DNA of 64,000 bases. Source: Bacteroidota bacterium. GTDB lineage: Bacteria > Bacteroidota > Bacteroidia > Cytophagales > Cyclobacteriaceae. The notes beneath the pieces are model-generated. The model made no database searches. It saw nothing but the letters and a program-made list of their open reading frames with translations, and had not been told where the DNA came from. The stretch is from the NCBI GenBank assembly GCA_018266055.1, contig JAFDYT010000008.1, forward strand, positions 197,217-261,216, written 5' to 3'. This document shows, one piece after another, positions 25,526 to 35,377 of this stretch; within the stretch, counting starts at the first letter, position 1, and the number at the start of each line of letters is the position of its first letter. A program made the translations under genes and the position numbers.

Positions 25526-26686
25526 TCAGCTTATTTTAGCCAGCGCGTTGATGTAGCGCTCGGGTATTTCGCCTTTAGTCGCCGTTTGGTAGTCGGCATA
25601 ACTGCAGGGCACAATGGTATTGCGCGGATATTTGGCGCCAACGCGAACTACACTCACTTCCATCCACCACTTTTCGGTGAACTTGCTTTTGTAAAAGGTG
25701 ATGGCTTCAGGCTGCACAGGCATAGCGACTACATATTTCAAAAAGTCGTTCGATTTGAAATTGCTTTCGTGCTTGCGGTTGTAGAACCCTTCGATGAAAT
25801 ACCAGATCATCGTCGCAATGACTGACGCCGTTTTCTTGTGGATGTCATCGTAATTGGGATTGTATTCAAAGAAGCCCGCAGAGCTGAGTTTTTCATTCAA
25901 TCCGGCATACCAACAAATCTGACAAGCTTCTTCGCCGGTAAGGCCAAAAGGTTGAGCGTTAGCGTTGCCCGGCGCATCCGACGATTTGATGGCCGTGATA
26001 TCAAACGACATCATGTCGGCATTGCGGATGGCAGGCTCCATCTCGTTGAGGTTGGTGCGCATCTGTCCCAACCGGTGTGCTTCGAAATTCAGTTTTTCTA
26101 AAACGGCAGACGAGAAGGCATCAACCAGGTAAAGCTGATGAGCCAGGTGCGTGTATCCAAAAAGATAATTGGGCTCGTGCAGCAACATTTTGTGGATGTG
26201 TTGCTTCGACGGAGACGCGTTTTTATTTTCTTCCAGATCGAAAGACGCATCAATGTTCAGAAAGCTCACCAGTTTTTGCAGGTCTTCATAACCCCGATAC
26301 TGGCCGTAATCCAGATCGTGCGAGCCCCCGAGAAGGATGGGCAACACGTTGCTTTCCAAAAGTATACGGCATACTTCGCTGATGCGCAAATACGTTTCAT
26401 CCAGGTCTATGCCGGGATTAAGGTTGCCAAGATCCACGATGGTGTAAGCGCCTGTTCCTTTTTTTAGGGCGTAAAGTTTCTTCCTGATTTCGTCAGGCCC
26501 TTGCGCCGTTCCCTGGTTGGTCGATGTGCCTCGTTCTTCTTTTATACCGATCAGCGCAATGTGGGCGCCTTTGTACTCCGGCATTTTTTCGGTGTATGCC
26601 CGAATGTTTTTAAAAAATGAATTGGCGGGATAGTCGGCCGAATAAATTGCTTCATCAATAGGTGAGAAAAGTATGGTAAGATCCAT
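25526..26686 (-). CDS. Arginase/formimidoylglutamase-fold protein with altered metal ligands
   Basis: The product has 386 residues. The ureohydrolase fold is recognisable from LLGGSHDLDYGQYRGYE, FLNIDASFDLEENK and MMSFDITAIKSSDAPG. In active arginases these motifs read GGDHS, DAHxD and SxDxDxxDP. Here the middle histidine is serine (DASFD) and the second aspartate of the last motif is threonine (SFDIT), so part of the dimanganese site looks missing. This may be a Bacteroidota-specific branch with another role. It leads a two-gene unit with the small membrane protein gene. Confidence 0.8.
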   Translation of the reverse strand: MDLTILFSPIDEAIYSADYPANSFFKNIRAYTEKMPEYKGAHIALIGIKEERGTSTNQGTAQGPDEIRKKLYALKKGTGAYTIVDLGNLNPGIDLDETYLRISEVCRILLESNVLPILLGGSHDLDYGQYRGYEDLQKLVSFLNIDASFDLEENKNASPSKQHIHKMLLHEPNYLFGYTHLAHQLYLVDAFSSAVLEKLNFEAHRLGQMRTNLNEMEPAIRNADMMSFDITAIKSSDAPGNANAQPFGLTGEEACQICWYAGLNEKLSSAGFFEYNPNYDDIHKKTASVIATMIWYFIEGFYNRKHESNFKSNDFLKYVVAMPVQPEAITFYKSKFTEKWWMEVSVVRVGAKYPRNTIVPCSYADYQTATKGEIPERYINALAKIS

Positions 26687-26872
26687 GCGGGAAAGTCGTT
26701 CTTAAAATTTCATGTTAAATTAGCATTATAATTTCAAATTCAGACGGCTCAGTATAAACACGCGGCGATTAAATCAACGCTGCGGGATACGCCGTAGTTT
26801 TCTGGTTCGTTGAGTGAGGAAGAATACAGAAGTGAAAAAATGAATTGAATTAAAAACTTAATCCTTTAAACT

Positions 26873-27295
26873 ATGAAAAATCTGATGGCATTTTGTCTTG
26901 CTTTACTTTCGTGGCCGGTGCTTTCACAATCCATTCAGGGAACCTGGCAGCTTACCGACACAAAAACTTGTTTTCAAAGTGAGATGAAAGAAAGCGACAC
27001 CGAAAAAGAATTGGAAGGAATGATGGGTGGGAAATCAAATGCATCAGTGGCAAAGCTCATTGTCTTTAAAAAAGACGGCAGCGGCCAGGAAGCGATCTTC
27101 TCGGCAGGTAAGAAAAAAGGTAGTGACATGACTAATTTTCAATACAAGATTTCAGGTCAGGAACTTCAGTTTACCGACAAGAAATCGGGCATGATCACCC
27201 GGCGTTTTGTGATTGATGAGCTGACCGAATCTTCGCTGAAAATCCACGACGCAGTGAAAGAGTGTGAAACCAAATCGTTCATCAAAGTAAAATAG
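26873..27295 (+). CDS. Secreted lipocalin-like small protein of unknown function
   Basis: The product has 140 residues with signal peptide MKNLMAFCLALLSWPVLSQ. The mature part starts IQGTWQLTD, as in lipocalin-like domains, and has two cysteines that could pair (TKTCFQ near the start and VKECETK near the end), with alternating beta-type segments. I recognise no specific family. It stands alone: 186 bases without a gene lie upstream (26687-26872, nothing recognisable) and the rlmN gene follows. Confidence 0.7.
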   Translation: MKNLMAFCLALLSWPVLSQSIQGTWQLTDTKTCFQSEMKESDTEKELEGMMGGKSNASVAKLIVFKKDGSGQEAIFSAGKKKGSDMTNFQYKISGQELQFTDKKSGMITRRFVIDELTESSLKIHDAVKECETKSFIKVK

Positions 27296-27411
27296 GCCGG
27301 CGAGTGATTACCAAAATCGAAAAGTGAAATATTGAAATTCTGATTCTGGATTACTCGGATTGAAGCGAAAAAGGTCTTATCACGAGATCACCGATTATCT
27401 AAGAAAGTAAG

Positions 27412-27419
27412 TACCTTTG
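27412..27419 (+). promoter_or_regulatory. -7 element TACCTTTG directly before rlmN
   Basis: TACCTTTG fits the Bacteroidota consensus TAnnTTTG and ends 4 bases before the ATG at 27424, which suggests a leaderless or nearly leaderless transcript. A -33 element is not obvious. Confidence 0.5.
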
Positions 27420-27423
27420 CGTC

Positions 27424-28479
27424 ATGCAATCCGCCGAAATTGAAACCCTAAAGCGCGACATCAGAAAGCTCAAACCGGATGAGCTTAAGAAGTTCTTCGT
27501 AGAGCATGGCGATAAAGCTTTTCGTGCTCAGCAGGTAGATGAATGGCTGTGGAAAAAATCGGCGAAAAGTTTCGATCAGATGACCAATTTGTCGGTGGCG
27601 ACGCGCGAACTTTTGAAAGCGAATTTCGCCATCAACCATATTCATGTCGATACCATGCAACGCAGCGCCGACGGCACAATCAAAAACGCCGTAACGCTGC
27701 ACGATGGGCTGGTGGTGGAGTCGGTGCTAATACCGGCCGAGAAAAGAATTACCGCCTGTGTATCGTCGCAGGTGGGATGCTCGCTGGCATGCAAGTTTTG
27801 TGCTACGGCGCGCCTGAAGCGTCAGCGCAACCTGAGCGCCGATGAAATCTACGATCAGGTGGCGGCGATCAAAGAGCAATCCGAAATGTTTTTCAACCGT
27901 CCGCTTACCAATATTGTGTTCATGGGCATGGGCGAGCCTTTGCTGAATTATTCGAATGTAATCGCCGCCATTGAAAAGATAACTTCACCAAAAGGATTGG
28001 GCATGGCGATGCGGCGCATTACCGTGTCGACGGTGGGCGTAGCCAAAATGATTATCAAGATGGCCGACGACGGCGTAAAGTTTAACCTAGCGGTATCGCT
28101 GCATGCTGCGCTCGACAAAACCCGATCGTCCATTATGCCGATCAATGACTCCAACCCATTGAGTGAGTTGGCCGATGCGCTGCGCTACTGGTATCAAAAG
28201 ACGAAAAGCAAAGTGACGTATGAATACGTGGTGTGGCAGGGAATCAACGATACCCCGGAACATGCACAGGCGTTACTCCGGTTTTGTAAAATCATTCCTT
28301 CCAAAGTAAACCTGATTGAATACAACCCCATCGACGAGGGCGAATTCAAGCAGGCCAGCGATGAAGTACTGAACATGTACATGGACTTGCTGGAAAAGAA
28401 CGGCATCACCACCCGAATTCGAAAGAGTCGAGGCAAAGACATCGACGCCGCCTGCGGCCAGTTGGCGAATAAGAGCTAG
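27424..28479 (+). CDS. rlmN: 23S rRNA (adenine-C2503)-methyltransferase RlmN, radical SAM
   Basis: The product has 351 residues. The iron-sulfur cysteines C119, C123 and C126 lie in GCSLACKFC, the glycine-rich GMGEPLLN follows, and the C-terminal catalytic cysteine is C344 in AACGQL. RlmN methylates C2 of A2503 in 23S rRNA and A37 of some tRNAs using SAM. The length matches the family. It is a single-gene unit with its own promoter. Confidence 0.96.
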   Translation: MQSAEIETLKRDIRKLKPDELKKFFVEHGDKAFRAQQVDEWLWKKSAKSFDQMTNLSVATRELLKANFAINHIHVDTMQRSADGTIKNAVTLHDGLVVESVLIPAEKRITACVSSQVGCSLACKFCATARLKRQRNLSADEIYDQVAAIKEQSEMFFNRPLTNIVFMGMGEPLLNYSNVIAAIEKITSPKGLGMAMRRITVSTVGVAKMIIKMADDGVKFNLAVSLHAALDKTRSSIMPINDSNPLSELADALRYWYQKTKSKVTYEYVVWQGINDTPEHAQALLRFCKIIPSKVNLIEYNPIDEGEFKQASDEVLNMYMDLLEKNGITTRIRKSRGKDIDAACGQLANKS

Positions 28480-28537
28480 CACCACTCAAAACTTTTTGGC
28501 TGTTTTTTTCCTCATGGTAAAGTATATTGCGCCGTTG

Positions 28538-29248
28538 ATGAAAATGAGGTTTCTGATTCTTTTTCTTTTGCTCACCTCGCTGTCTTTTGCAGGTTTTGGT
28601 CAGAAGCTATTGAAGGGTATTGTGGTAGATTCCATCACCCTCAATGCCGTGCCCAACGCTTCTATAAAAGTGAAGAACACCAACTGGGGTGCACTCTCCA
28701 ACAACAACGGCGTCTTTTTTATCAAAGTGAAAGAAACCGACACGCTGATTTTTTCCAGCATCGGGTATGAGCGAATGGAGCTTCCGGTTATCCTCAACGA
28801 TGATGTCATGTTTGTGCGGTTGCGCCAAAACGTGATCATGCTTCGCGAAGTAACTATCCTGGGCAGGCCGGAAGTCCTTAAGAAGGAATTCCCTTCGCTC
28901 AAACTAAAAAGTAAATCCCTTCCGTGGTATGGTGCTACCCCAAACTCGGGTAGTGGAGCCTCCGTCAATCTCGATTATTTCTCTAAGCGCGAACGCGAAA
29001 AACGGAAACTCGCCAAATTGAATTTCGAATTGTCCAGAACTCAGACCTACGTCGAGATTGTCACCAACCAGGAGGTGAAGCAAGAGCTGATGGATCGCTT
29101 TTCGCTCAGCGACTCCATTTTTTATAAGATATTGGCACGGTTCAACGAGCAGCACATGGAGGTGACCCATTCGGGTAACCAGGGAAACATCCTCAATTCG
29201 TTATTTTCTTTTTTTGAAGCCGAGGTACGGTACCGCCGCTATCATTAA
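28538..29248 (+). CDS. Secreted carboxypeptidase-like regulatory domain protein
   Basis: From the ATG at 28538 the product has 236 residues (MKMRFLILFLLLTSLSFAGFGQ is the signal peptide); an upstream TTG at 28496 is in frame but not needed. Residues about 25-110 form the beta-sandwich CarboxypepD_reg-like domain (KGIVVDSITLNAVPNASIKV, NNNGVFFIKV, SIGYERMELPV) seen at the N-terminus of TonB-dependent receptors, but no barrel follows. The charged C-terminal part is of unknown role. The gene lies 58 bases after rlmN. Confidence 0.75.
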   Translation: MKMRFLILFLLLTSLSFAGFGQKLLKGIVVDSITLNAVPNASIKVKNTNWGALSNNNGVFFIKVKETDTLIFSSIGYERMELPVILNDDVMFVRLRQNVIMLREVTILGRPEVLKKEFPSLKLKSKSLPWYGATPNSGSGASVNLDYFSKREREKRKLAKLNFELSRTQTYVEIVTNQEVKQELMDRFSLSDSIFYKILARFNEQHMEVTHSGNQGNILNSLFSFFEAEVRYRRYH

Positions 29249-29284
29249 CTTTTTTAATCTTTCTTTATCCTGTAGATTCGTAGC

Positions 29285-29965
29285 ATGGAAGAAAAACATT
29301 TTCAATCGTCGGAGAAGGTTCGCGACTTTGTCATTGGCATGAGCGATGGACTTACCGTTCCTTTCGCCCTGGCCGCAGGCTTGAGCGGAGCCACCGGCGA
29401 CACAGGGTTGATCATCACCGCCGGCCTTGCCGAGATCGCAGCCGGCTCAATTGCCATGGGTCTTGGCGGCTACCTCGCAGGGCGAACCGAAATTGAGCAC
29501 TACGAATCGGAAGAGCGCCGCGAATACGACGAGATCGAAAATTTACACGAAGTAGAAATCCGTGAGACTAAAGAAATTTTCGCCGGCTACGGCCTGAACG
29601 AAGAGCTTCAGGAGACGATCGCCCGAGAAATGGCCAAACACCCCAAACAATGGGTTGATTTTATGATGCGCTTTGAGCTGGGCCTCGAGAGGCCAGACAA
29701 GAACCGCGCTCACCAGAGCGCTTTCATCATTGCCGTTTCGTATATCGTAGGTGGGTTGATTCCGCTTAGCGCCTATTTCTTTACTTCGTCTTCCCTGGAA
29801 GGACTAAAATATTCTTGTGCCATCACGGTAGTGTGCCTTATTGCTTTTGGTCTTATCAAGAGCAAACTTACCGGCCAGCCTTTGCTGAAAGGAGCGCTTC
29901 GCGTAACAGTGATCGGAGTATTGGCGGCTGCTGCAGCATTTGGACTTGCCAAGTTAATCGCGTAG
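29285..29965 (+). CDS. VIT1/CCC1-family iron/manganese transporter
   Basis: The product has 226 residues. The N-terminal VRDFVIGMSDGLTVPFALAA is the hallmark of the VIT1/CCC1 family, followed by a charged cytoplasmic stretch rich in E (YESEERREYDEIENLHE, the metal-binding domain of this family) and three C-terminal helices. It probably exports Fe(II) or Mn(II) from the cytoplasm. TAGATTCG shortly before the ATG resembles a -7 element. Confidence 0.9.
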   Translation: MEEKHFQSSEKVRDFVIGMSDGLTVPFALAAGLSGATGDTGLIITAGLAEIAAGSIAMGLGGYLAGRTEIEHYESEERREYDEIENLHEVEIRETKEIFAGYGLNEELQETIAREMAKHPKQWVDFMMRFELGLERPDKNRAHQSAFIIAVSYIVGGLIPLSAYFFTSSSLEGLKYSCAITVVCLIAFGLIKSKLTGQPLLKGALRVTVIGVLAAAAAFGLAKLIA

Positions 29966-29989
29966 TAATCCAAATTTATTCGGCTACAC

Positions 29990-30490
29990 ATGAAAATTTC
30001 CATGATCGCAGCGGTTGCCAGCAATGGCGCTATCGGCAAAGCCAATGACCTGCCTTGGCATCTGCCCGACGACATGAAGTATTTCATGCAGACAACTAAA
30101 GGCCATCATATTATTATGGGAAGACGGAACTATGAATCCCTTCCGGAAAAATTCAGGCCGCTTCCCAACCGTAACAACATTGTAGTGACACGCCAGCCCG
30201 AGTTTCAGGCGCCGGGGTGTCGGGTTGTGCACGATTTGAATGACGGTGTTCGTATCGCGAAAGAAAACGCCGAGCCCGAACTTTTCATCATCGGTGGCGC
30301 GGAAATTTATAAAGCGGCGTTTCCTTTAGCCGATCAATTATATCTTACCGAAATAGCCGCTCAGGTTGACGGCGACACTTTCTTTCCTTCTTTTGAAAAG
30401 AAGGATTGGCAGGAAGTTTCACGGGTGCATCACGCTGCCGACGAGCGACATGCGTATGCGTTTGATTTTGTGATTTACAAAAAGCGATAG
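29990..30490 (+). CDS. folA: Dihydrofolate reductase
   Basis: The product has 166 residues, the usual size. Motifs are [20 protein letters not shown] with the PWHLPDD active-site acid, [19 protein letters not shown] and [10 protein letters not shown]. It reduces dihydrofolate with NADPH. thyA, often adjacent in other bacteria, is not here; instead an SDR gene follows after 2 bases, so the two are co-transcribed. Confidence 0.96.
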   Translation: MKISMIAAVASNGAIGKANDLPWHLPDDMKYFMQTTKGHHIIMGRRNYESLPEKFRPLPNRNNIVVTRQPEFQAPGCRVVHDLNDGVRIAKENAEPELFIIGGAEIYKAAFPLADQLYLTEIAAQVDGDTFFPSFEKKDWQEVSRVHHAADERHAYAFDFVIYKKR

Positions 30491-30492
30491 CC

Positions 30493-31305
30493 ATGCCTTA
30501 TTTAGACAACAAAGTAATCTGGATTACCGGCGCTTCCAGCGGCATTGGCGAAGCGTTGGCGATGGAGTTGGCAAACCTAAAAGGAGTGAAGCTGATCCTC
30601 TCGTCGCGAAGGAAGGAAGAACTTGAGCGCGTGAAGGGCAATTGTACACCATCCGTGCAACCCAATATTAAAATCCTTCCGCTCGATCTGGCGCAGGAGC
30701 AAACGCTCAAACTGAGTGTGGAAGTGGCGGTACAATTTTTTGGACACATTGATATTCTGGTAAACAACGGAGGCATTAGCCAGCGGAGCCTCGCGAAAGA
30801 AACGGCGCTGAGTGTGGATCGTCAACTGATGGAGGTAGACTATTTCGGCACCGTAGCCCTTACCAAATATTTGCTACCTCATTTCCTGAAAAGAAAGAGC
30901 GGTCACTTTGTAACGGTGAGTAGTGTAATGGGCCTGATCGGCACGCCTTACCGGTCGGGATATGCGGCCGCCAAGCACGCGCTTCATGGTTTCTTTGATT
31001 CTTTGCGGGCAGAGTTGTGGAAGGAGAGCAAGTCGATTTACGTTACACTGATTTGCCCGGGGTGGATTCGAACCAACGTCACCTTGAATGCCCTTACCGG
31101 CGATGGCTCTAAGCTTAATGAAATGGATAAGACTACCGACCGCGGGCTTTCGCCAAAAACCTGCGCCATAAAAATTATCTCTGCTATGCAGCGTCGCAAA
31201 GACGAAGCGTATATCGGAGGCCTGAAGGAAGTAGGCGGCGTTTATCTCAAGCGTTTCTTTCCGCTGATGTTTGCGCGCGCAGTGCGCAAAATGGCGGTGC
31301 GCTGA
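30493..31305 (+). CDS. SDR-family oxidoreductase (DHRS7-like)
   Basis: The product has 270 residues with TGASSGIG, NNGGISQRS, serine in VSSVMGLIG, and Y157-x3-K161 in GYAAAKHAL. The C-terminus (YLKRFFPLMFARAVRKM) is basic and hydrophobic, as in membrane-associated members of this group. The substrate is unknown. It is 2 bases after folA. Confidence 0.85.
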   Translation: MPYLDNKVIWITGASSGIGEALAMELANLKGVKLILSSRRKEELERVKGNCTPSVQPNIKILPLDLAQEQTLKLSVEVAVQFFGHIDILVNNGGISQRSLAKETALSVDRQLMEVDYFGTVALTKYLLPHFLKRKSGHFVTVSSVMGLIGTPYRSGYAAAKHALHGFFDSLRAELWKESKSIYVTLICPGWIRTNVTLNALTGDGSKLNEMDKTTDRGLSPKTCAIKIISAMQRRKDEAYIGGLKEVGGVYLKRFFPLMFARAVRKMAVR

Positions 31306-31367
31306 TTTCTTTTAAAGAACTGTATTCAATCTTAAATCAACAATCAACTTTTGAAATTCAATTCCCT

Positions 31368-32123
31368 ATGAAAAATGTTTTCATCCTGATTCCTGTCTTT
31401 CTTCTTAGTTTATCCGCAGGAGCGCAATCCAAAAAAGAACTGGCCGAACAACTCAAACAAAAGGAAGCCGAGATCGTAAAGCTGCACGCTGAAATTGAGC
31501 AGCTCAAGAAACCAAAAGACGTTGACCTTAGTACCACAAAGAAAAAAGCAGGCTATGGCATGGGTGTACTTTTTGCCAACAACATCAGATCTCAAGGCGG
31601 TGACTCGCTCGATACGGAAGCCATGATCGCGGCGATCACCGATGTATTTACTCAGAAACCATTGAAGATGGAGCAGCAGGCTTGTATGCCCATTGTACAA
31701 CAGTTTATGCAACAGGCGTCTGAGAAGAAGAGCGCGATAGCCCGCGAGAAAGGAAGATCTTTTTTGGAAGCCAATAAGAAAAATGAAGGGGTGATCACTA
31801 CGGCCAGTGGCTTGCAATACAAAGTGCTGGCTTCCGGTGCCGGCAAAACGCCAACCGCTTCCAATGAGGTGACCGTTCATTATACCGGAACGTTGATTGA
31901 CGGAACTGTTTTTGACAGCTCTGTAAAACGTGGCCAGCCCGCAACGTTTGGTGTAAGCCAGGTAATTCGCGGTTGGACCGAGGCATTGCAATTGATGAAA
32001 GAAGGCGACAAGTGGATGCTATATATTCCGAGCGAACTTGCCTATGGCGAGCGAGGTTCAGGCCCGCAGATACCGCCTTATTCTACACTGATCTTTGAAG
32101 TTGAGCTTATCAAAGTGAATTAA
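31368..32123 (+). CDS. FKBP-type peptidyl-prolyl isomerase with N-terminal dimerisation domain
   Basis: The product has 251 residues with signal peptide MKNVFILIPVFLLSLSAGAQ, a short coiled coil (ELAEQLKQKEAEIVKLHAEI), an FKBP_N helical domain to about 130, and an FKBP domain with VTVHYTGTLIDGTVFDSS, VIRGWTEALQLM and ELAYGERGSG. The active-site residues are intact, like Mip/FkpA. It probably acts as a periplasmic folding factor. A strong bidirectional terminator follows. Confidence 0.93.
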   Translation: MKNVFILIPVFLLSLSAGAQSKKELAEQLKQKEAEIVKLHAEIEQLKKPKDVDLSTTKKKAGYGMGVLFANNIRSQGGDSLDTEAMIAAITDVFTQKPLKMEQQACMPIVQQFMQQASEKKSAIAREKGRSFLEANKKNEGVITTASGLQYKVLASGAGKTPTASNEVTVHYTGTLIDGTVFDSSVKRGQPATFGVSQVIRGWTEALQLMKEGDKWMLYIPSELAYGERGSGPQIPPYSTLIFEVELIKVN

Positions 32124-32164
32124 TCGGGAGCGCTTCTCAACAGCTATCTGATTTCATAAATAAA

Positions 32165-32200
32165 AAAGAGGCTGCCCTTTGGAGGCAGCCTCTTCTATTT
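32165..32200. terminator. Bidirectional terminator between the FKBP gene and secDF
   Basis: GAGGCTGCC (32168-32176) pairs with GGCAGCCTC (32184-32192) with a 7-base loop. An A run lies on the left and a T-rich stretch on the right, so it can stop both convergent transcripts. Confidence 0.85.
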
Positions 32201-32218
32201 TCTAGTTACGTCCAGCGA

Positions 32219-35200
32219 TTAGGCAACAGCCTTGGCTGGTACTTTATCTTTAGGAGTTTTGGGTGATGGATTTCTGTCGAAGTCCAATACCACAGGCGAA
32301 GCGATGAAGATCGATGAATATGTACCGATCAACATACCTACCACCAGCGCGAAAGAGAATCCGCGCATAGACTCACCGCCCCAAATCAGGAGCACGACCA
32401 CCACAGCCAAAACCGTTCCTGAAGTGATCAAGGTACGGCTCAGCGTACTGTTGATCGCATCGTTAAATACTTTGTGGCGATCGTGGTTGGCACCGAAGCT
32501 CATGTATTCACGAATCCGGTCGAAGATAATCACCGTATCGTTGATCGAGTAACCGATAATCGTCAGCAAGGCTGCCACGAAGATCTGATCGATCTCGAAC
32601 GACAACCCGAACGCGTGAGCAATACCGAACGAAGCAATCACAAACAAGGCGTCATGAGCCGTAGCGATAATCGCGCCGGTGCTGAACTGCCATTTCTTGA
32701 AACGGATCAGAATATAAATGAAGATCATGATGAGCGAATAGATACTCGCCTTCAAGGCCGAACTCTTGATGTCGTCGGCGATGGTAGCATCCACTTTGTG
32801 CGACTTTGAAATCGTAAAGTGCTGGTCGTCGAGTTGCGCATCGTTTTCAGAGTGTTTCAATCCGCTGAATTTCTCGATGGCATCTACCAGCGCTACTTTC
32901 ACTTTCTCATCGGCGCCATCCGCTTCGTCATCGATCAGGTAAGAGGTAGTCACCTGCATGCGGTCGTCGCTGCCGTAGTTCTTCACTTCCGTACTTGAGT
33001 TTTTGAAGCTTTCGCTCAACGCGATTTTCATTTCGGTGGCGACTACAGGTTTGGTGAATGAAATCACAAACGAGCGACCTCCCTTGAAGTCAACACCGAG
33101 ATTCAATCCCTGGAAGGCGATGATGATAAATCCGATAATCATGATCGATCCGGAGAATGCATACGCCTTGTAGCGGTTGCCGATGAAGTTGAACTCACCG
33201 CGTTTGCGGACAATGTTGGCCAACCCGGTTTCGAAGGTGAATTTCACGTCGTCGCCTTTGCGCACAGCCCACTCGATGATTACGCGTGAAATGTACACGG
33301 CAGAGAAGAACGAAGTAACAATACCAATCATCAACACGATGGCAAAACCTTTTAACGGACCCTGGCCGAAGATATACAGGAACATCCCCGTGAGGAACGT
33401 AGTCAAGTTCGAGTCGAAGATGGTAACGGTAGCGCGCTCGTAGCCTTTATTAATGGCGTCGCGAAGGCGGCGGCCCATTTTCAATTCTTCTTTGATACGC
33501 TCGTAGATCACCACGTTGGCATCCACCGCCATCGCCATGGTAAGCACGATACCGGCAATACCAGGGAGAGTGAGGGCAGCGTTGAACTGCGCCAGAATTC
33601 CGAGTATGAAGAAGATGTTAAATAACAAAGCAAGGTTAGCTACCCAGCCGCCTTTGGCATAATACGCGACCATAAAGATGACGATCAACGCAAGACCGGC
33701 AGCCATGGAAATCAATCCCTGGTTTTGTGCCACGCGTCCGAGTGAAGAACCCACGATGGCTTGCTCTACAATGCGGGTAGGAGCAGGCAATGAACCAGCC
33801 TTCAATACCAGCGCTAAGTCTTTCGCTTCTTCAGTCGTGAAGCTTCCGACGATTTGTGAGTTGCCATTCGGGATTTCACCTTGCACGGTAGGAGCGGTGT
33901 ACACATTATTGTCAAGCACGATGGCGATACGACCTTGTGGTTGCTTTGCAGCGGCAGCGGCGGTAATCTTTGCCCATTTCTGCGCACCGGTCACATTCAT
34001 GTTCATACTTACCGATGGCCTTGCAAACTGATCGAAATCCGAGCGTGCATCGTTGATTACGTCGCCGGTGAGCAACGGTTTGCCGCTGCGACCAAGGTTC
34101 ACAAAGTTCAGCTTAATGTCGTCGATTCCTTTAGTAACATCCGGATCGGCTTTCACATCCCAAAACATGCCTACTGTGCGGGGCAGAAGCGCGCGTACAT
34201 CTTCACGCTTGAAGATGCTGTTGATTTGTGCAGTGTCTCTCGTGGCATACAGGAAACTTCCTTGTTGCGTCATTAACGCGAACAGAGGTGAAGCCGTAGC
34301 CGAACGCAATGAATCCAACGAACTTGACGTGCTGTCTTTCGGATTGGTGCTGGCAAGTTGTTTCTCAAGCGCTGATTTTGTGGTGTCAGCTTTGGAAGTC
34401 AACGCATCTTTCAATTTTGCTTCCTCTTTAGGTTGCGTTTCGGTGGACTTGGTTTCGAGTTTCTTGGCAGCCTGTTCTTTCATCAGCAACTGGTTGATCG
34501 CCATGAGCGATTGGCTCAATTGAGGATCGTAAGGCTCTACAATTTCCCAAAACTCAAGGCGTGCTACCCCTTGCAAAAGTTTGCGAACGCGTTGCGGGTT
34601 GTCGGCACCGGGAATTTCAATCTGAATGCGGTTGGTACCTTGCAGGCGTTGAATGTTAGGCTGCGACGTACCGAACTGGTCGATACGGGTTTTCAAAATC
34701 GTGAAGGAACGGTCTATGGCGTCTTTGATTTCCTTGTCAAGGAACTTCAACACTGCATCGTCGCTGTCCGAAAGTTTTACACGGTCTTTGTTGGCGGTGC
34801 TGGTAAATACCGAAGCCAACGTGCGACCAGGATTAGCTTCTTTGAATGCCTCGTAAAAAAGCAAAGTGAAGTTTGAGTTGCTGGATTTCTCCATCGATTT
34901 TGCTTTTTGCAAAGCGGCAAGAAAAGCCGGATCCTGATTGTTGCCACTTAATCCTTTTACGATATCGATCGGCGAGATTTCAAGCACCACGTGCATACCT
35001 CCTTGTAAGTCAAGACCAAGGCTAAGCTCGTTGTCTTTTACTTCCTTGTAGGTGTATTCTGCTCCGAAAATATTGTACACAGGTTTGTTCCACAACGAGT
35101 CCAGATAGGCTTGTTTCTTCTCCAGATCGATCGAGCCATCTTTGTCGGTGGCTTTGGCAATTGCCTCTTGTTGTACTTTGTTGGTGACCAGGGTAAACGA

Positions 35201-35266
35201 CAAGTAATACAGGCAAAGTGCCGTAATTACTATGGTGAGCACCACTACTACTCCTTTGTTGCGCAT
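32219..35266 (-). CDS. secDF: Fused protein translocase subunit SecDF
   Basis: The product has 1015 residues, the SecD and SecF parts in one chain as usual in Bacteroidota. The SecD part carries LSLGLDLQGGMHVVLEI near residue 80, a large periplasmic domain with a Lys/Glu/Ser/Thr-rich insert (about 255-325), and membrane segments with AMAVDANVVIYERIKEE. The SecF part carries GLNLGVDFKGGRSFVI and YSINDTVIIFDRIRE. It uses the proton gradient to help preprotein export through SecYEG. Single gene, with a terminator on its 3' side. Confidence 0.96.
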   Translation of the reverse strand: MRNKGVVVVLTIVITALCLYYLSFTLVTNKVQQEAIAKATDKDGSIDLEKKQAYLDSLWNKPVYNIFGAEYTYKEVKDNELSLGLDLQGGMHVVLEISPIDIVKGLSGNNQDPAFLAALQKAKSMEKSSNSNFTLLFYEAFKEANPGRTLASVFTSTANKDRVKLSDSDDAVLKFLDKEIKDAIDRSFTILKTRIDQFGTSQPNIQRLQGTNRIQIEIPGADNPQRVRKLLQGVARLEFWEIVEPYDPQLSQSLMAINQLLMKEQAAKKLETKSTETQPKEEAKLKDALTSKADTTKSALEKQLASTNPKDSTSSSLDSLRSATASPLFALMTQQGSFLYATRDTAQINSIFKREDVRALLPRTVGMFWDVKADPDVTKGIDDIKLNFVNLGRSGKPLLTGDVINDARSDFDQFARPSVSMNMNVTGAQKWAKITAAAAAKQPQGRIAIVLDNNVYTAPTVQGEIPNGNSQIVGSFTTEEAKDLALVLKAGSLPAPTRIVEQAIVGSSLGRVAQNQGLISMAAGLALIVIFMVAYYAKGGWVANLALLFNIFFILGILAQFNAALTLPGIAGIVLTMAMAVDANVVIYERIKEELKMGRRLRDAINKGYERATVTIFDSNLTTFLTGMFLYIFGQGPLKGFAIVLMIGIVTSFFSAVYISRVIIEWAVRKGDDVKFTFETGLANIVRKRGEFNFIGNRYKAYAFSGSIMIIGFIIIAFQGLNLGVDFKGGRSFVISFTKPVVATEMKIALSESFKNSSTEVKNYGSDDRMQVTTSYLIDDEADGADEKVKVALVDAIEKFSGLKHSENDAQLDDQHFTISKSHKVDATIADDIKSSALKASIYSLIMIFIYILIRFKKWQFSTGAIIATAHDALFVIASFGIAHAFGLSFEIDQIFVAALLTIIGYSINDTVIIFDRIREYMSFGANHDRHKVFNDAINSTLSRTLITSGTVLAVVVVLLIWGGESMRGFSFALVVGMLIGTYSSIFIASPVVLDFDRNPSPKTPKDKVPAKAVA

Positions 35267-35377
35267 AGCTGTTTAAATTAGAAAATTGAAAAAATTAAAA
35301 ATCCGAGATTGAAAACTAAAAGACTGTTGATGGATTCAAATCCGTCAACCCGTTATGAATAGAATACGATTAGAAAA

